DNA of 64,000 nucleotides, taken from NCBI RefSeq assembly GCF_003957375.1, contig NZ_CP025473.1, forward strand, positions 2,009,501-2,073,500, read 5' to 3'. This document shows positions 27,551-36,218 of the stretch, piece by piece (within the stretch, counting starts at the first letter, position 1; every line of letters starts with the position of its first letter). A program made the position numbers and the translations under genes. The notes below the pieces were generated by a model. That model saw only the letters and a program-made list of their open reading frames with translations, ran no database searches and was not told the origin of the DNA. Source of the DNA: Enterococcus mundtii (GTDB taxonomy: Bacteria > Bacillota > Bacilli > Lactobacillales > Enterococcaceae).

Positions 27551-28126
27551 TTAGGTGTCTTTTTTAATTTTCGATGATAAAACATCCATCACCATTTTAT
27601 AATCAGGATTTTCACTACCATCAAATTTCTCAGGGATGAATGTGAAACCTAAACTTTGATAAAGTTTGATCGCTGGGTGACTCCATGTCTGTGTGTGTAA
27701 ATAGATTGGGCTTTGTGTCGTTATTTGCTGAAAACAACGGAGCACTTCAATCGTCAAACTTCTGGCGATCCCTTTTCCTTGATGTTCTGGCTTGACCGCT
27801 AACCAATGAAAAAGCGGATATTCTTTCTCACGCAGCTTCCACCAGGCAGTGCATGTGGCAATGCGTTCAGCTTGTTCGTTGACCACAAAATACATGCGCT
27901 TTACCAGCTCTTCTGGATATGGGGCAAAAGCTTGGTCAAAGTAAGCCAGTGCTTCCTCCACAGAGTCAAATTCATCGACTGCTGTTTCAATGATTGCCCA
28001 ATCCTGCTCTGCTCCTGGTTGATACTTTTCAAAGCGATACTGCTGATTCAAGGGATAAGAAGGCAATTCTTCATTGAGTGGGCGTGTCATCCAAATCTCT
28101 GCATAGGGCAATTGCTTATCTAACAT
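27551..28126 (-). CDS. GNAT-family N-acetyltransferase
   Basis: About 191 residues. The acetyl-CoA binding motif is seen in HWLAVKPEHQGKGIARSLTIEVL (about 108-130), followed by LHTQTWSHPAIKLYQSLGFTF, the usual end of the fold. The ATG at 28126 with AGGTGG upstream is preferred to a GTG one codon earlier. The substrate is unknown. It follows murB at a distance of 18 bases and may be cotranscribed with it. Confidence 0.85.
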   Translation of the reverse strand: MLDKQLPYAEIWMTRPLNEELPSYPLNQQYRFEKYQPGAEQDWAIIETAVDEFDSVEEALAYFDQAFAPYPEELVKRMYFVVNEQAERIATCTAWWKLREKEYPLFHWLAVKPEHQGKGIARSLTIEVLRCFQQITTQSPIYLHTQTWSHPAIKLYQSLGFTFIPEKFDGSENPDYKMVMDVLSSKIKKDT

Positions 28127-28144
28127 CACGCCACCTACTTTCCT

Positions 28145-29050
28145 TTAACTTCTTTTTTCACCAATGATCCGTACTTCTGTTTCTAATGTGACATCAAACT
28201 TCTCTTTGATCACCTCTTGGATATGAGCAATCAACTCTGTATAATCAGTTGCTGTTGCATGATCGATATTGACGATGAAGCCGGCATGTTTTTCCGAAAT
28301 CTGTGCGCCGCCCCATTTCAAACCTTGTAAGCCTGCTTCTTGGATCAGTTGTCCTGTGAAGTGTCCTTCAGGTCGTTTGAAGACACTACCGCATGAAGGG
28401 TATTCCAATGGTTGTTTTGCTTCACGCAATTCCGTCAATTCGTCCATCCGACCTTTGATCATCTCATGATCACCAGGTGTTAATTGGAAACGAGCTTCTA
28501 AGACGATGGCATCCATCTTCTGTAATTCACTATGGCGATAAGAAAAGGCCATTTCTTCATTTGACAGAGTTTGGATCGTCCCATCACTTAATAATAAGTC
28601 GACTTCTGCAAACACGTCTTTGATCTCCCCACCATAAGCTCCTGCATTCATGTAGACGGCACCGCCGATACTTCCAGGAATCCCACAGGCAAATTCGAAT
28701 CCTGTCAAAGATTCTGCTAAGGCTGCATACGTCGTATCGATCAGTTTCGCACCTGCTTCTGCAATCACCATCGTGCCTTCAACGCTGATCTGGTTCATCT
28801 CTGTCAACATGATGACCACGCCGCGTATTCCACCATCTTGGACGATCAAGTTACTTGCATTTCCTAATACCAACCATGGCACTTGGTTTTCTCGACAATA
28901 ATCAACTAACTGTTTGACTTCTGATTTGGTTTTGGGAAAAGCTAAAACATCTACCGGTCCACCGGTTTTGGTAAATGTATAATGACATAGCGGTTCATCA
29001 AGCAACAGATTCAACTCTGGATTTTCTTTAACGATATCTTCTTTATTCAC
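28145..29050 (-). CDS. murB: UDP-N-acetylenolpyruvoylglucosamine reductase
   Basis: About 301 residues from the GTG at 29050 (GGAAAG six bases upstream); an ATG at 29086 would add 12 non-conserved residues. FAD-binding motifs [26 protein letters not shown] and [21 protein letters not shown], the catalytic Ser in [18 protein letters not shown] and the late HAGFIVN segment are all present (type I MurB). It makes UDP-MurNAc, the committed precursor of peptidoglycan. Downstream of a Gfo/Idh/MocA gene. Confidence 0.94.
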   Translation of the reverse strand: MNKEDIVKENPELNLLLDEPLCHYTFTKTGGPVDVLAFPKTKSEVKQLVDYCRENQVPWLVLGNASNLIVQDGGIRGVVIMLTEMNQISVEGTMVIAEAGAKLIDTTYAALAESLTGFEFACGIPGSIGGAVYMNAGAYGGEIKDVFAEVDLLLSDGTIQTLSNEEMAFSYRHSELQKMDAIVLEARFQLTPGDHEMIKGRMDELTELREAKQPLEYPSCGSVFKRPEGHFTGQLIQEAGLQGLKWGGAQISEKHAGFIVNIDHATATDYTELIAHIQEVIKEKFDVTLETEVRIIGEKRS

Positions 29051-29120
29051 TGAGGACTTTCCTTTCTTTTCAAACGTCCCCATCATTCTATCACGCTTAA
29101 AACAATCTTGCCAGTTTTGC

Positions 29121-30041
29121 TCAAATCTGATGACGATAAAGATTATTCAGCATCTCCTCACAAAGTGCATGGCTCTCATAAATATTGGTTTGTTTTAACT
29201 TTTCATTATTTAGCGTCGGTTGTTGGATTTCTTCAAAAAATCGTTCAACCATTGGCACAAAACCACGTTTGCTCAGCGTTGTTTCCCAATCACCAAATTT
29301 CTTTATTTCCACCGTATCTGGTTTACGGATGACTAATTCTGTCAGATCACTCAATTCATAGGTTCCTTGTTTGCTCGTCACTTGATAGGTTTCAGTATTC
29401 GCACCACTTCCAAGATCCATCGTCACAATCGCCATTTGGTTCGCAGTTTCAAGTTGCAACATCGCTACTTCCATAAATCCTTCCTTTTCTCGGATATGAG
29501 AAGTTGTTTTGATTACTGGTTCGTCTAATAAATAAACAGCCGTGTCCACCAAATGTAGGAATAGATCGTAAATGACAAAAGCAGTCGTTTCTTTTGCCGC
29601 AATGCGATTTTTTTGTAACTGGATCAACCGTTTTTCTGGAATCGCTTTTAATTCTTCGACCATTGGGGCGAATCGTCGGTTGAAGCCCACCATTAAAATC
29701 GCTTGATGTTGTTCTGCCAATTCTTGTAACTCTTGGATTTCTTTTAGGTCGACACTTAAAGGCTTGTCGATATAAACATGGATATTATGTTCCAAACATT
29801 TTTTAGCTAATTGAAAATGAACGCTTGTTGCCGCATGGATCATACATGCTTCGATTTCCTCTTCAATTAAGTCATCAATCGACTCATACAAATGAGCAAA
29901 TCCATAGGTTTTCTTCAAACGATCTTTCGTTACCTGATTACGTGTCGCAAAATAAAAATCAACCATTCCTTGTTTCTCTGCATATGTAGGTAAATATGCT
30001 TTTTCGGCAATGTTACCTACTCCTACTACGCCAATTTTCAT
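29121..30041 (-). CDS. Gfo/Idh/MocA-family oxidoreductase
   Basis: 306 residues with N-terminal Rossmann loop [20 protein letters not shown], then [18 protein letters not shown] and [18 protein letters not shown], where the EKP-like motif appears as DKP. The middle has [15 protein letters not shown], typical of the family. NAD(P)-dependent sugar or inositol-type dehydrogenase; the substrate is not predictable. AGGAGGG ribosome site. It precedes murB by 70 bases. Confidence 0.87.
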   Translation of the reverse strand: MKIGVVGVGNIAEKAYLPTYAEKQGMVDFYFATRNQVTKDRLKKTYGFAHLYESIDDLIEEEIEACMIHAATSVHFQLAKKCLEHNIHVYIDKPLSVDLKEIQELQELAEQHQAILMVGFNRRFAPMVEELKAIPEKRLIQLQKNRIAAKETTAFVIYDLFLHLVDTAVYLLDEPVIKTTSHIREKEGFMEVAMLQLETANQMAIVTMDLGSGANTETYQVTSKQGTYELSDLTELVIRKPDTVEIKKFGDWETTLSKRGFVPMVERFFEEIQQPTLNNEKLKQTNIYESHALCEEMLNNLYRHQI

Positions 30042-30146
30042 GGTTTCCCTCCTGTTATCTGTTATTACTCTTATCTTACACTATTTTTAATAAAAATGAG
30101 GTACAATATAATCGCACAGACTTGATAGAAAAAGGAGCGTGTTTTT

Positions 30147-30899
30147 TTGAAACTGATTTCGTGGAATGTGAACGGGTTAAGAGCCATTGTCAACAAAAAT
30201 TTTCTAGAAACATTTAAGGCATTTGATGCAGATTTTTTCTGTCTGCAAGAAACAAAGCTACAAGAAGGTCAAATCGAATTGGATTTACCAGGTTACCATC
30301 AATATTGGAATTATGCGGTCAAAAAAGGCTATTCAGGTACAGCGATCTTCGCCAAAGAACCCGCATTGAACGTTTCATACGGAATGGGTATAGATGTTCA
30401 TGATCAAGAAGGACGTTTGATCACATTAGAATACCCTGAATTTTACTTAGTCACTTGCTATACACCAAATTCACAAAATGAATTGAAACGTCTCGATTAC
30501 CGTTTAGAATGGGAATCTGCTTTTTATGATTATTTAGAAGAGTTGAAAAAACAAAAATCGGTGATCGTTTGTGGGGATCTAAACGTCGCCCATGAAAACA
30601 TCGATTTGAAGAATTGGAAAACGAATCAAAAAAGTGCCGGTTTCTCGATCGAAGAACGAAACGCATTGTCTCATTTACTTGATAATGGTTTTGTGGATAC
30701 TTTCCGTTACTTCTATCCAGAGTTAGAAGATGTCTACTCTTGGTGGAGTTATCGTTTCAATGCTCGAAAAAACAATGCAGGTTGGCGTATCGATTATTTC
30801 TTGACGAGTGAAGATTTGATACCTCGTTTGGTTGATGCAAAAATCCATACATCGATTCTAGGTAGTGACCACTGCCCTGTCGAATTAATTATCGAATAG
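30147..30899 (+). CDS. exoA: exodeoxyribonuclease III / AP endonuclease
   Basis: 250 residues starting at TTG with AAAGGAG eight bases upstream. The ExoIII fold is complete: SWNVNGLRAIVNKN, LQETKLQEGQIEL (metal Glu), YTPNSQNELKRLDYRLEWE, GDLNVAHENIDLKN, WWSYRFNARKNNAGWRIDYFL and the terminal SDHCPVEL. It cleaves DNA at abasic sites in base excision repair. A possible -10 TATAAT lies at 30107-30112. A terminator follows. Confidence 0.94.
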   Translation: MKLISWNVNGLRAIVNKNFLETFKAFDADFFCLQETKLQEGQIELDLPGYHQYWNYAVKKGYSGTAIFAKEPALNVSYGMGIDVHDQEGRLITLEYPEFYLVTCYTPNSQNELKRLDYRLEWESAFYDYLEELKKQKSVIVCGDLNVAHENIDLKNWKTNQKSAGFSIEERNALSHLLDNGFVDTFRYFYPELEDVYSWWSYRFNARKNNAGWRIDYFLTSEDLIPRLVDAKIHTSILGSDHCPVELIIE

Positions 30900-30900
30900 T

Positions 30901-30954
30901 AAGGATAGCAAGGGAAGAAATTGGGTTGTCCCGATTTTCTTCCCTTGATCCTTA
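30901..30954 (+). terminator. terminator after exoA
   Basis: AAGGATAGCAAGGGAAGAAA pairs with TTTCTTCCCTTGATCCTTA, about 18 bases with a small bulge. The T run is weak. Confidence 0.6.
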
Positions 30955-31052
30955 ACTGGCACCATGTTTACTTGATACATAGTCTGAAAAAGCTATTTCT
31001 TTTCTTACGAATCTATGTTATGGTTTATTTTTTAAAGGAGGCTTATTTGAAA

Positions 31053-31586
31053 ATGAATTTTATCGCGATGGACTTTGAAACTGCCAACCACCAATCTCAT
31101 AGCGCGTGTTCCTTAGCCCTTGTCAAAGTGGAGAACAGTCAGATTGTCGATGAATTTTATACTTTGATCCAACCAGAAACGCCATTTTTCTGGCGCAATA
31201 TCCAAATCCATGGGATCCATCCTGAAGATGTCCGCTTGGCACCTAAATTTCCAGATGTTTGGCAGAAAATCGAAAAGTATTTCCAAAAAAACCGTTTAGT
31301 CGTTGCGCATAACGCCGCATTTGATACAAAAGTATTGGCTGGTTGTTTAGATTATTATCAGTTGCCTCAACCGAACTATCTCTCATTGTGTACCGTCAAA
31401 ACAAGCCGCCGCTTGTTTCCGGAGATGCCAAATCATCGCTTGAATACAGTTTGTGAAAATTTGGATATCACGTTGAAAAATCACCATGATGCGTTAGAAG
31501 ATAGTCGAGCATGTGCGGAAATCTTGTTATATCAAGAAAAATATTTTGGAACAGACCCATTGAAAAAATTAGTCACAGTGAAATAG
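31053..31586 (+). CDS. DEDDh 3'-5' exonuclease, DnaQ-like
   Basis: About 177 residues from the ATG at 31053 (AAAGGAGG upstream; a TTG two codons earlier is equally spaced). The four acidic residues and His of the DEDDh family are visible: MDFETAN (exo I), RLVVAHNAAFDTKVL (exo II), HHDALEDSRACAEIL (exo III). Stand-alone DnaQ-like proteins proofread or trim DNA/RNA ends. Single gene with a short hairpin terminator at 31590-31616. Confidence 0.87.
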   Translation: MNFIAMDFETANHQSHSACSLALVKVENSQIVDEFYTLIQPETPFFWRNIQIHGIHPEDVRLAPKFPDVWQKIEKYFQKNRLVVAHNAAFDTKVLAGCLDYYQLPQPNYLSLCTVKTSRRLFPEMPNHRLNTVCENLDITLKNHHDALEDSRACAEILLYQEKYFGTDPLKKLVTVK

Positions 31587-31589
31587 TTC

Positions 31590-31616
31590 AATTAGCTAAA
31601 ATAAGCTAATTTTTTC
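31590..31616 (+). terminator. small Rho-independent terminator
   Basis: AATTAGCT/AGCTAATT stem (31590-31597 and 31604-31611), then a T run. Confidence 0.6.
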
Positions 31617-31667
31617 ATTTCTATTTGTTGATTCCCTTGTACGAAAGAATCAACGATGACGATAAGT

Positions 31668-31713
31668 AAAGAACCTGAAAAGTGGACAACTACTTTTCAG
31701 GTTCTTTATTTTT
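31668..31713 (-). terminator. Rho-independent terminator of pta-tsaE operon
   Basis: AAAGAACCTGAAAAGT (31668-31683) pairs perfectly with 31692-31707. On the minus strand it follows the acetyltransferase remnant and ends the pta-tsaE transcription unit. Confidence 0.75.
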
Positions 31714-31717
31714 GAAA

Positions 31718-32245
31718 TCAGTTTATTTCATGCTCAATCGTTCGTTTCATCTTGATTATCGCCAATGATTGACCCTGTCTTCTCGAAGAGTCAACACTTT
31801 GGGTTTCCTCTTGAAACCCCATTTTTTGATAAAGATGGATGGCTCGTTGATTGACCGCCAATCCATCAAGAACCAACGTATTAAATCGCACATTTTCTGT
31901 AGCCCAAATGATTGCCTCATCTAAAAGAATCGTACCTAACCCCATTCCCCAATATTCTTTCAAGATACTGACCCCTATTTCGCCATGTCGGGGCAAGCCA
32001 GGTTTGGGCGCAACAGAAACAACACCTACCACCTGTTTTTTTTCACAGGCTAAAAATAATAAGTGTTCTGCACTTTCTTTTATTCGAGACAATTCAGTTG
32101 AAAGTACCTCTTGACTTTTATTAAGTGAACGCTCCTCAACAACAAAATAATCCGTTTCTTGTCTCGCTTAGCGTAGCATCACTAACAATCCTTGAGCATC
32201 TGATTTCTCCGCTTCTCTTAACGTAAGTTCAACATCATTAGCCAT
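31718..32245 (-). pseudogene. GNAT acetyltransferase with in-frame stop
   Basis: From an ATG at 32245, inside the end of tsaE, the frame reads MANDVELTLREAEKSDAQGL then TAA at 32168-32170, then continues in the same frame ARQETDYFVVEERSL through GEIGVSILKEYWGMGLGTILL (acetyl-CoA loop) to AIHLYQKMGFQEE. The full frame of 175 residues is a normal GNAT enzyme; the stop is a single substitution of a sense codon, not a length change. A restart at an internal Met could make a truncated product of about 124 residues. Such a gene follows tsaE in relatives. Confidence 0.8.
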
Positions 32246-32717
32246 GAGAATCCGCCCATGCTTCATAAATACGTTTTTCAAACTCTTGACTATTCGGCCC
32301 GTATGATTGGAATTTCACATACCTTTTTTCTGATTCTGTATCACTTTTCTCAATTATCAGTTCCAAATAATCTTCAGGTAAAGCATCTTCTAATAGATTT
32401 CCCCACTCAATGACCGAAAGTCCATCACCTTCAAAATATTCATCTAATCCCAAATCAGCTCCACTAGCAGCGACACGATAGATATCCATATGGTACAAAG
32501 GCATTTTTCCTTGTGTATATTCCCGAATGATCGTATAGGTCGGACTCTTGATCATTTGAACGATGCCTAATCCTTTTGCGATGCCTTTTGTCAAAGTCGT
32601 TTTACCAGCGCCTAGATCGCCAGTCAACACTAGATTATCTCCCGGATGAGCGACTTTTCCAATGATTTCTGCTAATTGGTCAGTCATCGCCACACTTGTT
32701 AATTCAATCATCATCAT
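32238..32717 (-). CDS. tsaE: tRNA threonylcarbamoyladenosine biosynthesis ATPase TsaE
   Basis: 159 residues. P-loop LTGDLGAGKTTLTKGIAKGLG (about 33-53), then the switch SPTYTIIREYTQGKMPLYHMDIYR and the Walker B-like segment LSVIEWGNLLEDALP. TsaE is the small ATPase of the TsaBDE complex that installs t6A at position 37 of ANN-decoding tRNAs. Several adjacent ATG starts (GAGGAG site) are possible. It overlaps the acetyltransferase start and lies downstream of pta. Confidence 0.93.
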   Translation of the reverse strand: MMMIELTSVAMTDQLAEIIGKVAHPGDNLVLTGDLGAGKTTLTKGIAKGLGIVQMIKSPTYTIIREYTQGKMPLYHMDIYRVAASGADLGLDEYFEGDGLSVIEWGNLLEDALPEDYLELIIEKSDTESEKRYVKFQSYGPNSQEFEKRIYEAWADSHG

Positions 32718-32762
32718 TTCTCCTCATTCTTTTTTGTCAGTATAACGTGTAATCCAACAAAA

Positions 32763-32810
32763 AAAAAGAAAAGAGTCAGGAATCCTCAGCTCCCTAGCCC
32801 TTTTCTTTTT
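32763..32810 (-). terminator. terminator between pta and tsaE
   Basis: AAAAAGAAAAG pairs with CTTTTCTTTTT with partly paired interior. Lies between pta stop and tsaE start; it may reduce read-through. Confidence 0.5.
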
Positions 32811-32825
32811 AGATCTACTGTTCGA

Positions 32826-33806
32826 TTAATCTAACAATGTTTGTGCACCTGTAATGATTGCTAATTTGTAGACATCTTCTTCATTAGCACCACGAGAAAG
32901 GTCACTTACTGGTTTGTTCAATCCTTGTAAGATTGGTCCGATTGCTTCAAAGTTACCAAAACGTTGAGCGATCTTGTAGCCAATGTTCCCTGATTGTAAT
33001 TCAGGGAAGACAAAGACTGTTGCTTGACCTGCCACTTTAGAATCTGGGGCTTTCAATTGTGCGACTGCTGGAACGTAAGAAGCATCAAATTGTAATTCGC
33101 CATCGATCGTATATTGAGGTGCTAATTCTTTCGCGATTCTTGTTGCTTCAACCACTTTATCTACTTCAGGAGCTGCTGCAGAACCTTTTGTTGAAAAGCT
33201 CATCAATGCGATTTTTGGATCGATATCGAATAGTTCAGCTGTTTTTGCTGATTCCACAGCAATTTCAGCTAATTCTTGTGCGTTTGGATTCACGTTGATC
33301 GCACAGTCAGAAAAGACATATTTTTCTTGATCTCTACCGCGAACCATGATCATAGCACCACTTGTACGACTTACACCTGGTTTTGTTTTGATGATTTGTA
33401 GTGCTGGACGTACTGTATCTCCGGTTGAATGGATCGCTCCAGAAACCATACCATCAGCAATGCCCATATATGTAAGCATTGTTCCAAAGTAATTGACATC
33501 TTTTAAGATTTTTTCTGCTTGTTCTTTTGTTGCTTTTCCATTACGGCGTTCAACAAAAGCTTCGACCATTTCATCCCATTTTTCATAATCATTTGGATTG
33601 ATGATCGTGAAGTTAGAGGTTTGGATACCACGTGCATTTGCTGCTGCTTCAATTTCTTCTTTGCTACCGATCAAAATCGGTTCAACTAATTCTTCTGCTT
33701 TTAAACGTGCTGCTGCTCCTAAAATTCTTGCATCCGTTGCTTCTGGAAACACGATTTTGATGCCGCGACGTACAATTTTAAATCTTAAACTATCAAACAA
33801 TTCCAC
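32826..33806 (-). CDS. pta: phosphate acetyltransferase
   Basis: 326 residues, the short single-domain Pta of Firmicutes, starting at GTG behind GGGGG. Recognised by LRFKIVRRGIKIVFPEATDARIL, NYFGTMLTYMGIADGMVSGA, STGDTVRPALQIIKTKPGV and the terminal LIVPELQSGN-like region (FVFPELQSGNIGYKIAQRFG) with GPILQGLNKPVSDLSRGA. It converts acetyl-CoA to acetyl phosphate in fermentative ATP generation. Partner ackA is not in the window. Confidence 0.95.
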   Translation of the reverse strand: MELFDSLRFKIVRRGIKIVFPEATDARILGAAARLKAEELVEPILIGSKEEIEAAANARGIQTSNFTIINPNDYEKWDEMVEAFVERRNGKATKEQAEKILKDVNYFGTMLTYMGIADGMVSGAIHSTGDTVRPALQIIKTKPGVSRTSGAMIMVRGRDQEKYVFSDCAINVNPNAQELAEIAVESAKTAELFDIDPKIALMSFSTKGSAAAPEVDKVVEATRIAKELAPQYTIDGELQFDASYVPAVAQLKAPDSKVAGQATVFVFPELQSGNIGYKIAQRFGNFEAIGPILQGLNKPVSDLSRGANEEDVYKLAIITGAQTLLD

Positions 33807-33961
33807 AAAATGACCCCCAGTTATTATTATTAACTACCATGATACACTATTATCAAAAAAAAGAACAGTTTTAAATTTCTGTATCAGTCAAATAATGGAT
33901 AATAATTAAGTTTTTCACATAGCCTGGAAAAACTGCACTATAACAGGAAAGCGCTGTAACA

Positions 33962-34642
33962 CTACACTGTTTTAGGTAGTTGCCAATCAATTGGTGTTTC
34001 ACCCAGAGCAAGCAATGCATCATTCGTTTTGGAAAATGGTTTTGAGCCAAAAAAACCACGATGTGCCGATAATGGGCTTGGATGTGGAGCTGTTATTATA
34101 ATGTGTCGACTTTTATCGATCATTTTCATCTTTTCTTGTGCAGGTTTGCCCCAAAGAATAAATACGATCGGTTTTTCTCGTTCATTCAGCTTCTCTATGA
34201 TCGCATCCGTCAATTGTTCCCAGCCTTTTCCGCGATGAGAATAAGCTTGCCCTTCTCTGACAGTTAGTACCGTATTCAACAGCAGCACACCTTGTTCGGC
34301 CCAAGTCACTAAATTCCCATGAGAAACTGGTTCGATCCCTAAGTCATTCTTCAATTCTTTGTAGATATTGACTAGAGACGGTGGTGTTTTCACTCCTGGT
34401 TGTACGGAAAAAGAAAGGCCATGCGCTTGATTTGCTCCATGATAAGGGTCTTGTCCTAGAATCACGACTTTGACTTCTTCATAGGGAGTCAGCTCTAATG
34501 CTTCATAAACATGATACATATCAGGATGGATTTTTTGAGTTGCATACTCATTTTTTAAAAATATTCTCAATTGCTGATAATAATCTTTTTCAAATTCATC
34601 AGCTAGTAATTCTTGCCAACTATTGTGGATGATTTTCTTCAA
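33962..34642 (-). CDS. ung: uracil-DNA glycosylase
   Basis: About 226 residues from a TTG at 34642 with AGGAGG eight bases upstream. Catalytic motif [20 protein letters not shown] with the active-site Asp, and the minor-groove loop [15 protein letters not shown] are intact. Family 1 UDG removes uracil from DNA. Stands alone between pta and the HAD gene. Confidence 0.95.
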   Translation of the reverse strand: MKKIIHNSWQELLADEFEKDYYQQLRIFLKNEYATQKIHPDMYHVYEALELTPYEEVKVVILGQDPYHGANQAHGLSFSVQPGVKTPPSLVNIYKELKNDLGIEPVSHGNLVTWAEQGVLLLNTVLTVREGQAYSHRGKGWEQLTDAIIEKLNEREKPIVFILWGKPAQEKMKMIDKSRHIIITAPHPSPLSAHRGFFGSKPFSKTNDALLALGETPIDWQLPKTV

Positions 34643-34765
34643 ATTTCCCACCTCCTATTTTCCAGAATAACTCACAAATAATTTGTTAACAAGTTAAAAT
34701 CTTCCATCTTATCTCGCATTAGTATGTTAAACTAGGAGGGAGAAAAGGAAAGGAACGGTAATCAC

Positions 34766-35635
34766 ATGATCAAATTAATTGCCTCTGATATGGACGGCAC
34801 TTTACTCGATGCACATATGAGTATCTCATCAGAAAATACTGAAGCAATCCGCATGGCAAATGAGTTGGGTATTGAATTTATGGTCGCTACTGGACGTAAC
34901 GCACAAGAAGCACGAGCAGCCTTAGATGAAGCAGGAATCGATTGTGCGATGATCACTTTGAATGGCGCGCAAGTTTTTGACAGGTCCGGTAAGTCGCTTT
35001 TTACAGTGCCAATTCCAAGTCCCCAAGCCATGACAGTCATGGATATTTTAGATGCAAATGGTATTTATTACGAGGTAGCGACAAACCAAGGATTGTATTC
35101 GGAAAGCCAACCAAAAAGAATCGAAAGCTTTGCTTCTTCCATTGCGACCCATATGCCCCATTTGACTTATAAAATGGCGATCGCCATGGCGTCAGCCAAT
35201 CTTGAACTCTTACACATCACTTATGTTGATAGCATTCGCGAATTACTACTTGATGATAAACTTGAAGTCCTAAAAATCATCTGTTTCCATACTGAAGGTC
35301 CTCGGATTCTAGGCCCTGTAGGGAAAGAAATCAGTAATTTAGGCGAACTGGCAGTGACCTCTTCTGGTCAAAATAATCTTGAAGTCAACCATAAAAATGC
35401 TCAAAAAGGAATCGCAGTTGCTCATGTCGCTCATGAACGAGGGATCACTTTAGATGAAGTCATGACGATCGGTGATAATTTCAATGATGTCAGCATGTTG
35501 CAAACCGCCGGCGTTAGTTTCGCTATGGGAAATGCAGAGATCGAAGTCAAAGATTACGCTAAATACTTAACAGACACGAATCTTGAATCGGGTGTTGGCA
35601 AAGCCATCTTACGCGCAATCAACGAAAATTTATAG
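34766..35635 (+). CDS. Cof-type HAD-IIB phosphatase
   Basis: 289 residues. HAD motifs: I ASDMDGTLLDAHM (nucleophile Asp), II ATGRNAQEARAAL, III region NHKNAQKGIAVAHV, IV TIGDNFNDVSML. The large C2B cap lies between motifs II and III. Members dephosphorylate sugar phosphates, flavin or pyridoxal phosphates. Good AAGGAA site. Followed after 26 bases by the LURP-like gene, likely one transcript. Confidence 0.88.
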   Translation: MIKLIASDMDGTLLDAHMSISSENTEAIRMANELGIEFMVATGRNAQEARAALDEAGIDCAMITLNGAQVFDRSGKSLFTVPIPSPQAMTVMDILDANGIYYEVATNQGLYSESQPKRIESFASSIATHMPHLTYKMAIAMASANLELLHITYVDSIRELLLDDKLEVLKIICFHTEGPRILGPVGKEISNLGELAVTSSGQNNLEVNHKNAQKGIAVAHVAHERGITLDEVMTIGDNFNDVSMLQTAGVSFAMGNAEIEVKDYAKYLTDTNLESGVGKAILRAINENL

Positions 35636-35661
35636 TTGTTTGAAGAAAGAAGGGAACAAAT

Positions 35662-36177
35662 ATGTCAGAATTTTTCATTCAGGAAAAACAGCTGAGTCGT
35701 GCAACCCGGACGATCGTCAAAGACGAAAAAGGCCAATCACTTTTTTTGATGGTCGGCCGCTGGGGAACGAAAGGCGATGCTTTATCTCTTTATGCCATGA
35801 ATGGAGATCTAGTCGCTCATATCAAACAAATCAGTCTGACATTTGGGACACGCTTTGAACTTTACAAAGATTTCGAAAAAGTCGGTACGATGCAAAAGAT
35901 TTTCAATTGGCCAGGAGATTTTTATTATATTCGGCGATTACATTGGACTGTTCAAGGAGATATCTATAACCATCGTTATCAGATCCATCATTTCAATGAA
36001 CCAATCATGGAAATGGACAAAGCAACCCTCTTTACCGGTGATTATTATGTTCTTGATATCCCTTGTGAAGAAAATGCACCTATCTGTATCTGTATCGCTG
36101 CTGTCCTTGATTACTGGCTCTATCGAAAAAACAAAGACAAAGAAACACCTCTTTCTTATCGCTTTGATGTCAACTAA
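35662..36177 (+). CDS. LURP-one-related (YxjI-like) protein
   Basis: 171 residues of alternating beta strands ending KETPLSYRFDVN. Segments such as EFFIQEKQLSRATRTIVKDE, FLMVGRWGTKGDALSLYAMN and WTVQGDIYNHRYQIHH match the tubby-like beta-barrel fold of LURP-one-related proteins. These are thought to bind membranes or phosphoinositides in eukaryotes; the bacterial role is unknown. Probably cotranscribed with the HAD gene. Confidence 0.78.
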   Translation: MSEFFIQEKQLSRATRTIVKDEKGQSLFLMVGRWGTKGDALSLYAMNGDLVAHIKQISLTFGTRFELYKDFEKVGTMQKIFNWPGDFYYIRRLHWTVQGDIYNHRYQIHHFNEPIMEMDKATLFTGDYYVLDIPCEENAPICICIAAVLDYWLYRKNKDKETPLSYRFDVN

Positions 36178-36181
36178 AATA

Positions 36182-36216
36182 ACGAACGCAAGAAATCAAC
36201 TTGCGCTCGTTTTTTC
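36182..36216. terminator. Rho-independent terminator
   Basis: ACGAACGCAAG pairs with CTTGCGCTCGT (one mismatch), followed by a T run. Lies between converging genes. Confidence 0.75.
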
Positions 36217-36218
36217 TT

